A stretch of 64,000 nt of DNA from Alishewanella agri BL06. Its GTDB lineage: Bacteria > Pseudomonadota > Gammaproteobacteria > Enterobacterales > Alteromonadaceae. The translations under genes were made by a program, and so were the position numbers. The stretch spans positions 62,001 through 126,000 of the forward strand of contig NZ_AKKU01000017.1 in assembly GCF_000272005.1 (NCBI RefSeq), given 5' to 3'. The notes beneath the pieces are model-generated. The model saw nothing but the letters and a program-made list of their open reading frames with translations, was not told the DNA's origin and did not search any database. Below, in pieces: positions 44,367 to 53,448 of this stretch (position 1 is the first letter of the stretch; every line of letters starts with the position of its first letter).

Positions 44367-46012
44367 CAGTTCGTCTCCGTCAGCATATCTTCGTTCGCGG
44401 CACCTGGCGGTACTAAAGGCCAGACGTTGTCTTTTTCATCGATCCGTACGTGTAATAAATAGGGCCCCGGCCAGCTAAACATCGCTTCCAGCGCGCTTGC
44501 CACTTCATCTTTGCGGGTAATGGTATGGCCGGGAATGGCGAAGGCCGCTGCCAGCGCCACAAAATCCGGGTTATCCGATAAATCGGTTTCGCTATAGCGT
44601 TCATTAAAGAACAGTTGCTGCCACTGCTTCACCATGCCCAGCCGTTGGTTATCGATAATGACGATCTTCACCGGCAGCCGGAAGCGCTTGATGGTGCCCA
44701 GCTCCTGCACGTTCATCATAAAGGAGCCATCGCCACTGACGGCGATCACCGTGTCCTGTGGCCGTGCCAGCTTGGCACCAATCGCCGCCGGTAAACCAAA
44801 GCCCATGGTGCCTAAGCCGCCGCTGGATAAATGATTGCGCGGGCTATTAAAACGCATATGCTGCGCCACCCACATCTGATGCTGCCCCACATCGCAGCAC
44901 ACCACGCTGTTATCCGGCATCCGTTCACTCAGTTGTTTCAGCATAAGAGGAGCAAAAATCCGTTCACCCGGGTGATCATAGCGCCAGCCATATTGCTGCT
45001 TTAATTGCTGACAATGCGCCAGCCAGTCAGCGCATTGGGTGGCGGTACTGATCGCCGGCAGAATTTGCTTCATATCGCCCAGCAAGGCACAGTCTGCAAA
45101 GCGCACCTTATTAATTTCTGCCGGATCGATATCCACATGAATCACTTTGGCGTGCGGTGCAAACTTATCCAGCTTACCGGTTACCCGGTCATCAAAGCGG
45201 GCCCCCAAACAGATCAGTAAGTCAGCTTGCTGCACCGCCAAATTAGCGGCCTGGGTGCCGTGCATCCCCAGCATGCCCAGATAGTGCGGGTTAGCGCGGG
45301 CCACCGAGCCCATGCCTTTTAACGTCGTGACTGATGGCATCTCACTTTCGGCCAGAAAAGCCTGTAACTGCGGCAGCGCATCCGCCATCTGCACACCGCC
45401 GCCGATATAGGCAATCGGCTTTTTCGCCTGCGCGATCAGCTGCCGCGCTTTGGCCGCGTTAGCCAGTGAGGTCGCTAAGCGGGCAGTTGGCAGCGTTGGC
45501 CACTCGGGTTCACTGACCTCAGCCAGTTGAATATCCTTCGGAATATCAACTAATACCGGGCCGGGGCGACCACTTTCTGCCAGTCGGAAAGCTTCCTGTA
45601 ACGTATGCGCCAGCTCATTGACATCGCGGACCATAAAGCTGTGCTTGGTTACGCCCAACGATAAGCCTAAAACATCGACTTCCTGAAAGGCATCGGTGCC
45701 CATCACCGCTTGTGATACCTGACCGGTAATGGCGACCAGCGGTACCGAGTCCAGCAGGGCATCAGCCAGTGAGGTAATCAGGTTGGTGGCGCCCGGGCCA
45801 GATGTCGCTAAACAGACGCCAACTTTGCCAGAGGCGCGGGCGTAGCCGATGGCCGAAAAGGCGCCACCTTGCTCATGCCGGCACAGATAGTGTTTAACGG
45901 TGCTGTGATAAATCGCATCGTAAATTGGCATAATAGCGCCGCCCGGGTAACCAAAGATGGTGTCTACCCCCTGCTGCTGTAATACCTTTAATACCAATTC
46001 TGCGCCTTTCAT
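44366..46012 (-). CDS. ilvG: Acetolactate synthase II, catalytic subunit
   Basis: 548 residues, intact (no frameshift as in E. coli K-12). ThDP enzyme: [65 protein letters not shown]. First structural gene after the attenuator. The start is read from the ATG at 46012 (AAAGGGCAACAGCAA upstream). Confidence 0.95.
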   Translation of the reverse strand: MKGAELVLKVLQQQGVDTIFGYPGGAIMPIYDAIYHSTVKHYLCRHEQGGAFSAIGYARASGKVGVCLATSGPGATNLITSLADALLDSVPLVAITGQVSQAVMGTDAFQEVDVLGLSLGVTKHSFMVRDVNELAHTLQEAFRLAESGRPGPVLVDIPKDIQLAEVSEPEWPTLPTARLATSLANAAKARQLIAQAKKPIAYIGGGVQMADALPQLQAFLAESEMPSVTTLKGMGSVARANPHYLGMLGMHGTQAANLAVQQADLLICLGARFDDRVTGKLDKFAPHAKVIHVDIDPAEINKVRFADCALLGDMKQILPAISTATQCADWLAHCQQLKQQYGWRYDHPGERIFAPLMLKQLSERMPDNSVVCCDVGQHQMWVAQHMRFNSPRNHLSSGGLGTMGFGLPAAIGAKLARPQDTVIAVSGDGSFMMNVQELGTIKRFRLPVKIVIIDNQRLGMVKQWQQLFFNERYSETDLSDNPDFVALAAAFAIPGHTITRKDEVASALEAMFSWPGPYLLHVRIDEKDNVWPLVPPGAANEDMLTETN

Positions 46013-46068
46013 TTGCTGTTGCCCTTTTTACTTGTTGCCCGAATCAATTTTCACCAGCCCTGAAACGA

Positions 46069-46102
46069 CAAAACCCCCGGTCCTTGCGGAGCGGGGGTTT
46101 TG
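46069..46102 (-). terminator. ilv attenuator terminator
   Basis: Stem caaaacccccg (46069-46079) / cgggggttttg (46092-46102), 11 bp, with an inner tcc/gga pairing. Lies 22 bp after the leader-peptide stop and 57 bp before ilvG. Its 5' arm (minus strand CCCCCGC, 46091-46097) can pair instead with GCGGGGG inside the leader ORF (46144-46150), forming an antiterminator. Confidence 0.8.
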
Positions 46103-46124
46103 CTGGAAGTCGACTTAGTGTGCG

Positions 46125-46211
46125 CTATCGTTCCAATACACCGCCCCCGCGGAGATTAATAATCACCACGATTACGAGGACAATGATGTTCAGAACGGCT
46201 GCTAAACGCAT
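46125..46211 (-). CDS. ilvL: ilv operon leader peptide
   Basis: 28-codon ORF beginning MRLAAVLN. Residues 6-20 are almost all branched-chain: 13 of 15 are Ile, Leu or Val. This is the sensing peptide of ilv attenuation: ribosomes stalled on scarce Ile/Val/Leu-tRNA leave the downstream GCGGGGG free to pair with the terminator arm. Codons LRGGG after the run carry that segment. Weak Shine-Dalgarno (GTGAG). Too short for usual gene calls; it is analogous to E. coli IlvL. Confidence 0.85.
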   Translation of the reverse strand: MRLAAVLNIIVLVIVVIINLRGGGVLER

Positions 46212-46413
46212 TTAATACTCACTAACTCTTACGGTTAATTGTTGTTGCTTTAATCAAAAAGCAGATTGGCTATATTAATAGACGTCTATCTGTCCGGAGT
46301 CAACCGCTTTTTGCGGAAAAAATGACTTTTTCTGAAAATAATTAAAATTTGTGTCGCCGGCAGTGAGCCGCTAGAGTATCTGTATAGGTGTAAAACAGCA
46401 GGTCGCCACGGCC

Positions 46414-46656
46414 GTGGACCAACTTGAGTTATTTGAGCTACCGAACCCCTGCATTGGGGTATGTGAGAGCAATCAACGCGGTTATTGCAAGGGCTGCCTG
46501 CGCTCGCGCGAAGAGCGCTTTAACTGGCATCTGAAGCCGGCAGCAGAGCGGGCGCGCATTTTAAAACTGCTGGCGCAGCGCCGGGCGCGCTTACAGCAGA
46601 AGGCTAATGCCGGGTCACAACCTGAGCCGCAACCCGGTTCACTGGATTTGTTCTAG
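46414..46656 (+). CDS. DUF1289 domain protein
   Basis: 80 residues. Four-cysteine motif NPCIGVCESNQRGYCKGCLRS (C13, C17, C25, C28) likely binds a metal or Fe-S centre. Basic helix follows. GTG start with weak ribosome site, so the N-terminus is uncertain. Its stop TAG and the glsB-like stop share the palindrome CTAG (46653-46656). Confidence 0.75.
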   Translation: MDQLELFELPNPCIGVCESNQRGYCKGCLRSREERFNWHLKPAAERARILKLLAQRRARLQQKANAGSQPEPQPGSLDLF

Positions 46657-46895
46657 GCTTTTTTCACCAGACTAATCAGATACAACAACACCACAGCACC
46701 CACTGTTGCGGTAATCAGCGAGCCAATCAAACCAAAGGCTTTTAAACCCAGGGCACCAAATAGCATACCACCGAGGAAGGAGCCGACGATCCCGACTACG
46801 ATATTACCCAGCACGCCAAAGCCACGGCCTTTCATAATATTACCGGCCAACCAGCCAGCGACCGCACCGATAATTAAAAACAGGATAAAGTTCAT
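46653..46895 (-). CDS. GlsB/YeaQ/YmgE family membrane protein
   Basis: 80 residues from the ATG at 46895 (AAAGG eight bases upstream); a longer start at 46937 adds 14 charged residues without support. Three hydrophobic segments with glycine repeats: FLIIGAVAGWLAGNIMKGRGFGVLGNIVVGIVGSFLGG. Small stress-associated inner-membrane protein of unknown mechanism. Confidence 0.85.
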   Translation of the reverse strand: MNFILFLIIGAVAGWLAGNIMKGRGFGVLGNIVVGIVGSFLGGMLFGALGLKAFGLIGSLITATVGAVVLLYLISLVKKA

Positions 46896-46988
46896 AGCAT
46901 TACCTTTGTTATCATTGTCACTATCAGGGTAGCGCAAAAATCAGAAAACGCTACCCTCTATTACTGGCGAGCAACTTGGGCTTCTGCT

Positions 46989-47666
46989 TTAACCCTTTGT
47001 TTGGCTACTTTGGTGTTTATTCACACTTTGCATAGCTCCATCTTTACCATGCGCCTTATGGTATTTACCCACCGGCATAGTTCCCACCACAGTGGCATTC
47101 ACGATGCGGGCAATCGGTACATAGTCGGTTAATGCGGTAGTAATGGCCGTTGAGATAATATCGGCAATCAGATTGCCGCTATTACCGGACGTGTTGTGTA
47201 CTATCACACTATGGTAGTTCCAAAGCACTTCAGACGTTTTAGTAGACACCAGGTCAAACTCTGCCCCTACAGTGACATTGCCACCAGTGACGTAATAGTT
47301 GGTGTCCCATTGATTAATGGTGACAAACAATACCGCATCGGCATCAAACAACTGCTTAAATTTTGTCGCATCCACTTCACGCAACTGGGCACCATCGGTG
47401 ATCCCTTCCTGGTTTAACAGGAAGTTAGTTAACGGCAATGGCATCACATAGTAACCGGCTTCTGCAATCGGATGTGCAATGGTTGTCGAGTACAAATCAG
47501 GCGCATCGGCAGCAGTAGAATGGTTGATCGCCGGGACGACCAGAATCGACAGTGGCGGCTCTGAGTACATCTTCGGGAAAGCTTCTTGCTTAGTTACCAT
47601 GGGTGACACGCAACCCACCAGCAATACTATCTGGCTTGCCAACAAGAGTTTTAGCAGCTGTTTCAT
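46989..47666 (-). CDS. DUF799 (GNA1162-like) lipoprotein
   Basis: 225 residues, lipobox VLLVGC (C19). Domain of the GNA1162/DUF799 type: PLSILVVPAINHSTAADAPDLYSTTIAHPIAEAGYYVMP. The fold resembles the CsgG periplasmic domain in published structures. Last gene of a four-lipoprotein operon; it overlaps the DUF4810 gene by four bases (ATGA). Confidence 0.85.
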   Translation of the reverse strand: MKQLLKLLLASQIVLLVGCVSPMVTKQEAFPKMYSEPPLSILVVPAINHSTAADAPDLYSTTIAHPIAEAGYYVMPLPLTNFLLNQEGITDGAQLREVDATKFKQLFDADAVLFVTINQWDTNYYVTGGNVTVGAEFDLVSTKTSEVLWNYHSVIVHNTSGNSGNLIADIISTAITTALTDYVPIARIVNATVVGTMPVGKYHKAHGKDGAMQSVNKHQSSQTKG

Positions 47667-48028
47667 TGTTTCACTTCCTTGCGTAGCGAGCTTTGCATCA
47701 GCTCAATAATCTTGCTGGACTCCGGAAATAACTGCTTTTCTTGTTCAAAATATTGCAACGCGGCGCTGACATTATTGTCTTCAGCTTCCAGCATCGCCAG
47801 CTCGGCGTAAATGCCAGGTGGAATCCGCTTATTCTTCGCGTCAGCCTGCGCAATAATATTTTGTAATTCCGCTTTATGCTTGGCGCGGGTTTCTGCTGTG
47901 GGCTCAGATTTCAGTTTATAGGCCGTTGCCGAGTAACTGCCCCAATAATAGATGCTGTTATTGTTAGCTGCGCAGGCCGTCAGTATCAGAGCAAAAACGC
48001 TGATCATTATTATTTTTATTGCTTTCAT
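47663..48028 (-). CDS. DUF4810 lipoprotein
   Basis: 121 residues, lipobox ILTAC (C19). After a short NNNSIYYWGSYS motif comes a helical, TPR-like region (about 40-118: GIYAELAMLEAEDNNVSAALQYFEQEKQLFPES). Four-base overlaps (ATGA) with both neighbours. Predicted partner of the CsgG-like pore. Confidence 0.82.
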   Translation of the reverse strand: MKAIKIIMISVFALILTACAANNNSIYYWGSYSATAYKLKSEPTAETRAKHKAELQNIIAQADAKNKRIPPGIYAELAMLEAEDNNVSAALQYFEQEKQLFPESSKIIELMQSSLRKEVKQ

Positions 48029-48342
48029 GGCACTCTCAACTCAAAAGTATTGCCGTTTGAAACATAAATCTTGCGGTTTACCAGCAGTTTGCCGGCACGC
48101 TCAACTTTCACATTGTGACTGCCGGTTGCGAGTTGGAATTTAGCAACCTTTTCATCCTTAAAAGTAAAAGTTGCAACAGTATCCAGATTAATTGGCGCCT
48201 GCTCGTTGATAGTTAAAGTCGCACCGCTGAAATTGCCTGCAAGTTGTAGATGGGCGATATCATCGACTTGGGTTACCGTTTGGAACTGACTGCTACAGGC
48301 GCTCAGCAGCAGCGCAAATAACGCTGTGACTAAATATTTCAT
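48025..48342 (-). CDS. Small lipoprotein, CsgG operon
   Basis: 105 residues, lipobox LLSAC (C16). Beta-rich remainder (LQLAGNFSGATLTINEQAPINL) resembling PEGA-like small beta domains. No family named with confidence. Positioned second in the operon, one base after the CsgG-like gene's stop. Confidence 0.72.
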   Translation of the reverse strand: MKYLVTALFALLLSACSSQFQTVTQVDDIAHLQLAGNFSGATLTINEQAPINLDTVATFTFKDEKVAKFQLATGSHNVKVERAGKLLVNRKIYVSNGNTFELRVP

Positions 48343-48343
48343 C

Positions 48344-49291
48344 TCAAACCTTCCCTTGTTCTTTTACGACTAATTGCTGCAAATCTGTACCATCCAGCGA
48401 ACCGGACACCAACTGACAAACAGATAATTCGTTATCGCCCTCACCCACAAAACCGACTACCCGTAATACTGCGACATCGTTGCCAGGTAAGGTAATAAAT
48501 AAGCCGGTTTGCGGGTTACGCACTTGCTCTCCTTGCGTTGCAACCGCAAAGGTATCGTTTAGCTGGATCCCCTGCGACTTACCGCCGGTCATCAGGAAAT
48601 TATTGCCTTGCTTACTGACCAGATAGGCTTGCCAGGGCGCATCCAATAAATTTTCGGTAATATTACTGACCAACTTAGAGATGGCAGCGGACAGGGCACG
48701 ATCGTTGATCGCCGTATCATAAGCAGCGCGCTCACCGACGCCTAACACGGTATTCGCCTCAACTCTGGCTTCACCGGTCGCCTCTTCAGAGTATACAACC
48801 TGTCCGGTACGGGTGTTGATCAGCCGCACATTAACGGTCGCTGTCGCAGTTTGAATTTTGTTGCGGCTAAATACCCCGACTTCGCTATTGGTAGAGCGGC
48901 CGAATTCTGATACCGAACCTACGATTAAATAGTCTGAACCGATACTCTTAACCTCAGCACCGCTAAAGCTTTGCTCCCGCAGCACTTTGTCCAGATCAGC
49001 ACGCTCCAGCATTATAAATTTCTGGGTTTCGGTAAGACGGGCAGCCAAAATATCTGACGCTTGTTTACCTAGCCGATCAGCGTTGTTATCGACTAAGAAC
49101 GCATTACCTCTTTTAGTTTCATCAGAGAAACGAGCTATTGCGACTACGCGTTTTAGGCTCTTTTCTTGCGGCTGGGTCAAAGTGGCGCTGACGGCAGGCT
49201 GGCTGGTGACGGGTTTGTTCACTACTTCGCGGGTTGCGGACGTGCATGCCGCTAACGATACCAACGCCAAAGGCAGAACTAATTTCTTCAT
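48344..49291 (-). CDS. CsgG/HfaB family outer-membrane lipoprotein
   Basis: 315 residues from the ATG at 49291 (GAGGG upstream, then MKKLVLPLALVSLAAC, C16); an ATG at 49327 is unsupported. CsgG domain: RVVAIARFSDETKRGNAFLVDNNADRLGKQASDILAARLTETQKFIMLERADLDKVLREQ. CsgG forms a nonameric outer-membrane channel for curli subunits, but no csgA/B/E/F is near. First gene of the operon. Confidence 0.88.
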   Translation of the reverse strand: MKKLVLPLALVSLAACTSATREVVNKPVTSQPAVSATLTQPQEKSLKRVVAIARFSDETKRGNAFLVDNNADRLGKQASDILAARLTETQKFIMLERADLDKVLREQSFSGAEVKSIGSDYLIVGSVSEFGRSTNSEVGVFSRNKIQTATATVNVRLINTRTGQVVYSEEATGEARVEANTVLGVGERAAYDTAINDRALSAAISKLVSNITENLLDAPWQAYLVSKQGNNFLMTGGKSQGIQLNDTFAVATQGEQVRNPQTGLFITLPGNDVAVLRVVGFVGEGDNELSVCQLVSGSLDGTDLQQLVVKEQGKV

Positions 49292-49458
49292 TATTCCCTC
49301 AATTACGCAGAATGGCAGGACGAACACTGCGCGACCAGCTATCCATGCGGTTTATTAAACTCGGTTCGATTATGAATCAGCGGCGAAAAAAGACAAGACT
49401 GGTTAACCTAAAATTTAAAAAGACACAGCTCTGCTGACATACAACTCCGATGCCGAGC

Positions 49459-51306
49459 TCAAAAATAGTAACTAAAAGCAAGGCTCACTTCTGTGGCGCG
49501 CTGCCGGACAATGCCTAAGCGCAGATCCCAGCGCTGGCTGGTACCAAAACGCTGCTGAAGTCGATACCAAAAAAAGTTATCGCGCTCTGTATTAAGATAA
49601 CTACGATAGCCAATTTCTGCATGCAGCCGCCAGTATGGCTGCACATCAAACACAGTGCCAAGCCTGCTATCAGCTGAAAGCCAACCCGTTTGGAATTTGT
49701 CTTGATGCAGCCGGGCGTCTTGCATCAGATAGAGAATGCCACTGCTCAGAGGTACCGCTTTACCTGCACCGGCGGTCAGCTGAAGTTGCTGGCAATCGGC
49801 GCAAACCAGATCTTCGGGCAGATATCCAAGATTGATTTTCCACGCCAAACCACCGTCGCCGACTAATCCCGTATGTGACAAGTTCATATTTTCAATATTT
49901 AATAACTCAAAACGCTGCAGTGCCAAGCGCCCTTGTTGCAGTCGCACTTGCACATCGAACATCGCCAGTGCCGAAAATACCCCCGGATCGCGGTTGGCGG
50001 TGAGTAAATCATAGTAAGTCGCCCGAAACCGCAGATCGTAAGCAACGCTATTTTCAGTATCGGTAATAGCAACTTGTATTAAAGATGGGTAGGTGTTGCG
50101 GTGCGGTGCATTATCATTAAGCGTTAAGGATGTTGGTTTGGCTGCCGGCAATTGCAATCTGGCCTGCAGTAACAGATTTTTGATTTTCGTCAGCTCTGGG
50201 GTATCAGCTTCAACTTTAAGAAATTCGATATAATCAAAGAGTATCTCTAACACCTGAATGCGCTCTGCAACTGTCAGTTGCTGAAATGCCGCACCCGCCA
50301 GCTGATAATTATTGGCTACGAGCCAGGCTACCGCATTCTGTACGTCTGGTGAGCTTTGTTGATACCCTGCATGCAATCGCTTTTGTCGCGATGGATGTTG
50401 CGTAATCTTGCTGACCAGCGGCTGACCATGATGTTCAACCTCTGCCAAGCGATGAAAAACACTGATTGGCATCGCATAAGGCTTACGGCGGCTAATCAAG
50501 GGCTGACCGACTACCAGCTCCAATAGCTCCGCCATCCGAAAGGCACAATTTTCTTTCAGAAAATAATAGACATAATCCCGGCCAATCAACTCCCAGGCAT
50601 GATAGAGCAGCTGTTTAACCTCTGCGTCGGTGAGTGCCAGTTGATACTCCCATTGGTCGCGCAGTTCGGTCTCACCATAGGTATGAATATTGCGGTAAAA
50701 ATCACCATAGGAAAAAACCGCGTTGTAACCGCCAGCGAGCCCCTTAGCAATATAAAGTAATGGGTTTTCTGCAGTAGGTACTTCAGCACCAAAGTTAATA
50801 TTTTGCTGTTGCAACAGAGCTCTTTTATCTGAGGCACTATTAAACTTTAACAGAATATGGCCATAAAACGAGGCCGGGTTCCCCAGGTAGCCGCTGGCAA
50901 AAATAGCACTAACCGAGCCGATTTGCTGCTGGTCGCTCCAATCATCAAACAACGGGCAAGAAACAGTCGCCAGCTGATGCTTTAGCTCTGGCAGTTGTTG
51001 CTGTAACCAATGCGACCGTGCAATAAAACGACATTGCGCATGCGCATTAACATCGCCACTTACCGGCAGTAACAGCGCGGCAAGAGTGGCATTCAGTTCG
51101 GCGCCAGCGTCAGCCGCTGACGCCAGGAAAAAATCCGGATCCACTATCGCGCTGCGGGTGTTGACACCTTCTTGGTGCAACAGCGCCAGCCAATAGGGTG
51201 CAGTGGCCAGATCCTGTAAGGCAGCCTGTTGTTGTAGCCGCTCAACCACATTTGGCCAAGCAGGAAATGCCAGCAGATAGCAAACCGCGAAGAGTAAAAA
51301 CTTCAT
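49459..51306 (-). CDS. DUF4105 family envelope protein
   Basis: 615 residues. Signal peptide about 1-18 (FPAWP). DUF4105 core in the middle: FYGHILLKFN and DYVYYFLKENCAFRMAELLEL, where His and Cys suggest a papain/NlpC-like catalytic arrangement (family inference). C-terminal ~200 residues alternate like beta strands and end SLAFSYYF, suggesting an outer-membrane barrel. Follows DUF3015 on the same strand after a terminator. Confidence 0.8.
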   Translation of the reverse strand: MKFLLFAVCYLLAFPAWPNVVERLQQQAALQDLATAPYWLALLHQEGVNTRSAIVDPDFFLASAADAGAELNATLAALLLPVSGDVNAHAQCRFIARSHWLQQQLPELKHQLATVSCPLFDDWSDQQQIGSVSAIFASGYLGNPASFYGHILLKFNSASDKRALLQQQNINFGAEVPTAENPLLYIAKGLAGGYNAVFSYGDFYRNIHTYGETELRDQWEYQLALTDAEVKQLLYHAWELIGRDYVYYFLKENCAFRMAELLELVVGQPLISRRKPYAMPISVFHRLAEVEHHGQPLVSKITQHPSRQKRLHAGYQQSSPDVQNAVAWLVANNYQLAGAAFQQLTVAERIQVLEILFDYIEFLKVEADTPELTKIKNLLLQARLQLPAAKPTSLTLNDNAPHRNTYPSLIQVAITDTENSVAYDLRFRATYYDLLTANRDPGVFSALAMFDVQVRLQQGRLALQRFELLNIENMNLSHTGLVGDGGLAWKINLGYLPEDLVCADCQQLQLTAGAGKAVPLSSGILYLMQDARLHQDKFQTGWLSADSRLGTVFDVQPYWRLHAEIGYRSYLNTERDNFFWYRLQQRFGTSQRWDLRLGIVRQRATEVSLAFSYYF

Positions 51307-51324
51307 CTACGACTCAAAATGAAA

Positions 51325-51346
51325 AAACCCGCAACACGGCGGGTTT
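51325..51346 (-). terminator. Terminator between DUF3015 and DUF4105 genes
   Basis: Stem aaacccgc (51325-51332) / gcgggttt (51339-51346), loop aacacg. Minus strand continues TTTTCATTTT. Probably partial, so the small gene is made in excess. Confidence 0.7.
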
Positions 51347-51363
51347 CAATGGAGTGCAATAAA

Positions 51364-51843
51364 TCAGATGACCTGACACTGGGCAGCAAACTTGGTGTTG
51401 ATGGTGTTATCCAGTTGATTATAATAAGCTTCTGCTTTGGCAGCCTGGCCTTCAACGTTAACATTAAAGTCTGCACGAACATCCTGAATAATGGCCTGGT
51501 GCGCCGTAGCGTCACAGCCCATCAGGTTCAGCATAGCCGTTAAGTGTTCACCTTCACCAGCAACCGTTTCTTCTTCGATATTGGTGATAGTGCTGTTGAT
51601 AAATTCAGCAGCAGCAACTTTGATGCCTTCACAAGTATTTTGTGAGCTGACGTTTGAAGTCACGGCAGTAGTACCCAAGTCCCAGATAATATTTGATAAC
51701 GCAGCAGCAGTGCCGTTGTCATCGAAAATCATCGCACCAATACCACATTGCTTCCAAGGGTTAACTTTTTGTTGCGCCTGTGCAGCAGGAGTCGTCGCTA
51801 AAGACAGGGTTAAAACGGATGCAGCTAATAACGCTAGTTTCAT
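51364..51843 (-). CDS. DUF3015 family exported protein
   Basis: 159 residues from the ATG at 51843 (GGAGA six bases upstream). Signal peptide ending AQA. DUF3015 features: NPWKQCGIGAMIF and NVSSQNTCEG, with four conserved cysteines likely in disulfides. Function unknown. Next to DUF4105, a pairing seen in other gammaproteobacteria. Confidence 0.85.
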   Translation of the reverse strand: MKLALLAASVLTLSLATTPAAQAQQKVNPWKQCGIGAMIFDDNGTAAALSNIIWDLGTTAVTSNVSSQNTCEGIKVAAAEFINSTITNIEEETVAGEGEHLTAMLNLMGCDATAHQAIIQDVRADFNVNVEGQAAKAEAYYNQLDNTINTKFAAQCQVI

Positions 51844-51949
51844 GTGAATCTCCATATTTTTGATATTTTGCGTGTTCCCGCGCGAAGAAACTACTGAAAG
51901 TGAAATCTGAATGCAATAGCAAATTTGTAACTTAAGGTAAAATTAGTGA

Positions 51950-52642
51950 TTAACTCAAAAGCCGTATTTCTTCCTCATTTAAACTACGATACTCCCCCTC
52001 TGCCAAATCAACCGGCAGCTGCAAAGCACCAATCCGCTCGCGATGGAGTCGCTCAACTTTATTGCCGATAGCGGCAAACATCCGCTTTACTTGATGGTAG
52101 CGGCCTTCGTGAATCGTCAGCAGGGCTTCGTGCGTTGCCACCAGCTCTAATTGTGCCGGCTTGGTCGGCTCTTTTTCGCCGCGAAGCATCACGCCAGCGG
52201 CAAATTGCGCAATGGCGTCAGCTGGGATTGGATCCGCAGTCCAAACCCGATAAGTTTTAGCAACATGATGTTTCGGCGAGGTCAGGCGATGTGACCACTG
52301 GCCATCGTCAGTCAATAACAGTAAACCTGTGGTATCCAGATCCAGCCGGCCAACAGTATGTAACCGCTCTACTAGAGGCTCGTCCAATAGCGTAAACACT
52401 ATCGGATGTTCAGGATCATCATTGGCACAGACATAGCCGGCAGGCTTATGCAGCATAATATAGCGTGGGCCGATCAGCTGCAGCGGCTCGCCGTCGAGCT
52501 CCACCTGATCCGTTACACTGACCTGACGGGCAGCTTGCTTAACCAGCTCGCCATTAATACTGACTAGGCCCTGGCGGATACTCTTACCGGCCTGAGTGCG
52601 GGTCAGGCCGGTACAGTCACAAATAAACTTATCTAAACGCAT
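51950..52642 (-). CDS. rsuA: 16S rRNA pseudouridine(516) synthase
   Basis: 230 residues, E. coli length (231). N-terminal S4 domain (1-60: MRLDKFICDCTGLTR). Catalytic Asp in GRLDLDTTGLLLLTDDG; RYHQVKRMFAAIGNKV. Modifies U516 of 16S rRNA. ATG preceded by AGGGTGAATT. Confidence 0.93.
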   Translation of the reverse strand: MRLDKFICDCTGLTRTQAGKSIRQGLVSINGELVKQAARQVSVTDQVELDGEPLQLIGPRYIMLHKPAGYVCANDDPEHPIVFTLLDEPLVERLHTVGRLDLDTTGLLLLTDDGQWSHRLTSPKHHVAKTYRVWTADPIPADAIAQFAAGVMLRGEKEPTKPAQLELVATHEALLTIHEGRYHQVKRMFAAIGNKVERLHRERIGALQLPVDLAEGEYRSLNEEEIRLLS

Positions 52643-52668
52643 AATTCACCCTGATTGATGAATGTAGT

Positions 52669-53433
52669 TTAGCCCGCTCTTAGCGCCGAGACTATAAAAT
52701 TCGGATTCAGTAGCTGTTCGCGCTGGTAAGCCGGGCCGCTGATACCGTCAAATTGCACGGTCGCGCCGGCCTCTAATGCCACGATATGACCGGCAGCCGT
52801 GTCCCACTGCATCGTCGGGCCAAAGCGTGGATAAACATCGGCCACCCCTTCGGCGACGAGACAGAACTTCAAAGAACTGCCTACTGCAACCATCTGATGC
52901 TGCGGGAATTGTGCTAGATAGCCCGCTAAATCCGGGCTGGGGTGGCTACGACTACCAACCACCCGAACCCGATCGGAAGTTTGACTAACCTGAATTGACT
53001 GGCTACCGGCTGCGGTTTTTAGCCAAGCGCCCTGACCTCTGGCCGCATAATAGGTTTTTGCCAGCACTGGCGCATGCACCACACCCAGAACCGGCTCACC
53101 TTGCTCGATCAGCGCGATATTGACGGTAAATTCACCATTGCGTTTGATAAATTCCTTAGTGCCATCCAACGGGTCGACCAGCCAGTAACGTTGCCAGTGC
53201 TGCCGGATATCCCAACTGATATTGGCGGCTTCTTCCGATAAAATGGGAATATCCGGCGTCAGCGCCGTCAGGGCATTAACAATCAGCGTGTGCGCTGCCA
53301 GATCAGCTGCCGTCAGCGGTGAGGCATCGGCTTTGTCAGTAACATTAAACTGACTGCTATCCTGCTGATAAATCTCTAAGATTGCCTGGCCGGCTTGTTC
53401 GGCTATGGTAATAACCTGTTGCAGATATAACAT
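52669..53433 (-). CDS. cysQ: 3'(2'),5'-bisphosphate nucleotidase
   Basis: 254 residues. Hydrolyses PAP formed by sulfate reduction. Inositol-phosphatase fold with metal sites in SEEA and DPLDGTKEFIKRNGEF, and a C-terminal WDTAAGH motif. The ATG at 53433 gives MLYLQQVITIAEQAG, aligning with CysQ; ATG 53445 is possible but lies three bases after the cysC stop. Operon with cysC. Confidence 0.92.
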   Translation of the reverse strand: MLYLQQVITIAEQAGQAILEIYQQDSSQFNVTDKADASPLTAADLAAHTLIVNALTALTPDIPILSEEAANISWDIRQHWQRYWLVDPLDGTKEFIKRNGEFTVNIALIEQGEPVLGVVHAPVLAKTYYAARGQGAWLKTAAGSQSIQVSQTSDRVRVVGSRSHPSPDLAGYLAQFPQHQMVAVGSSLKFCLVAEGVADVYPRFGPTMQWDTAAGHIVALEAGATVQFDGISGPAYQREQLLNPNFIVSALRAG

Positions 53434-53448
53434 AGACTTTTCCATTAA

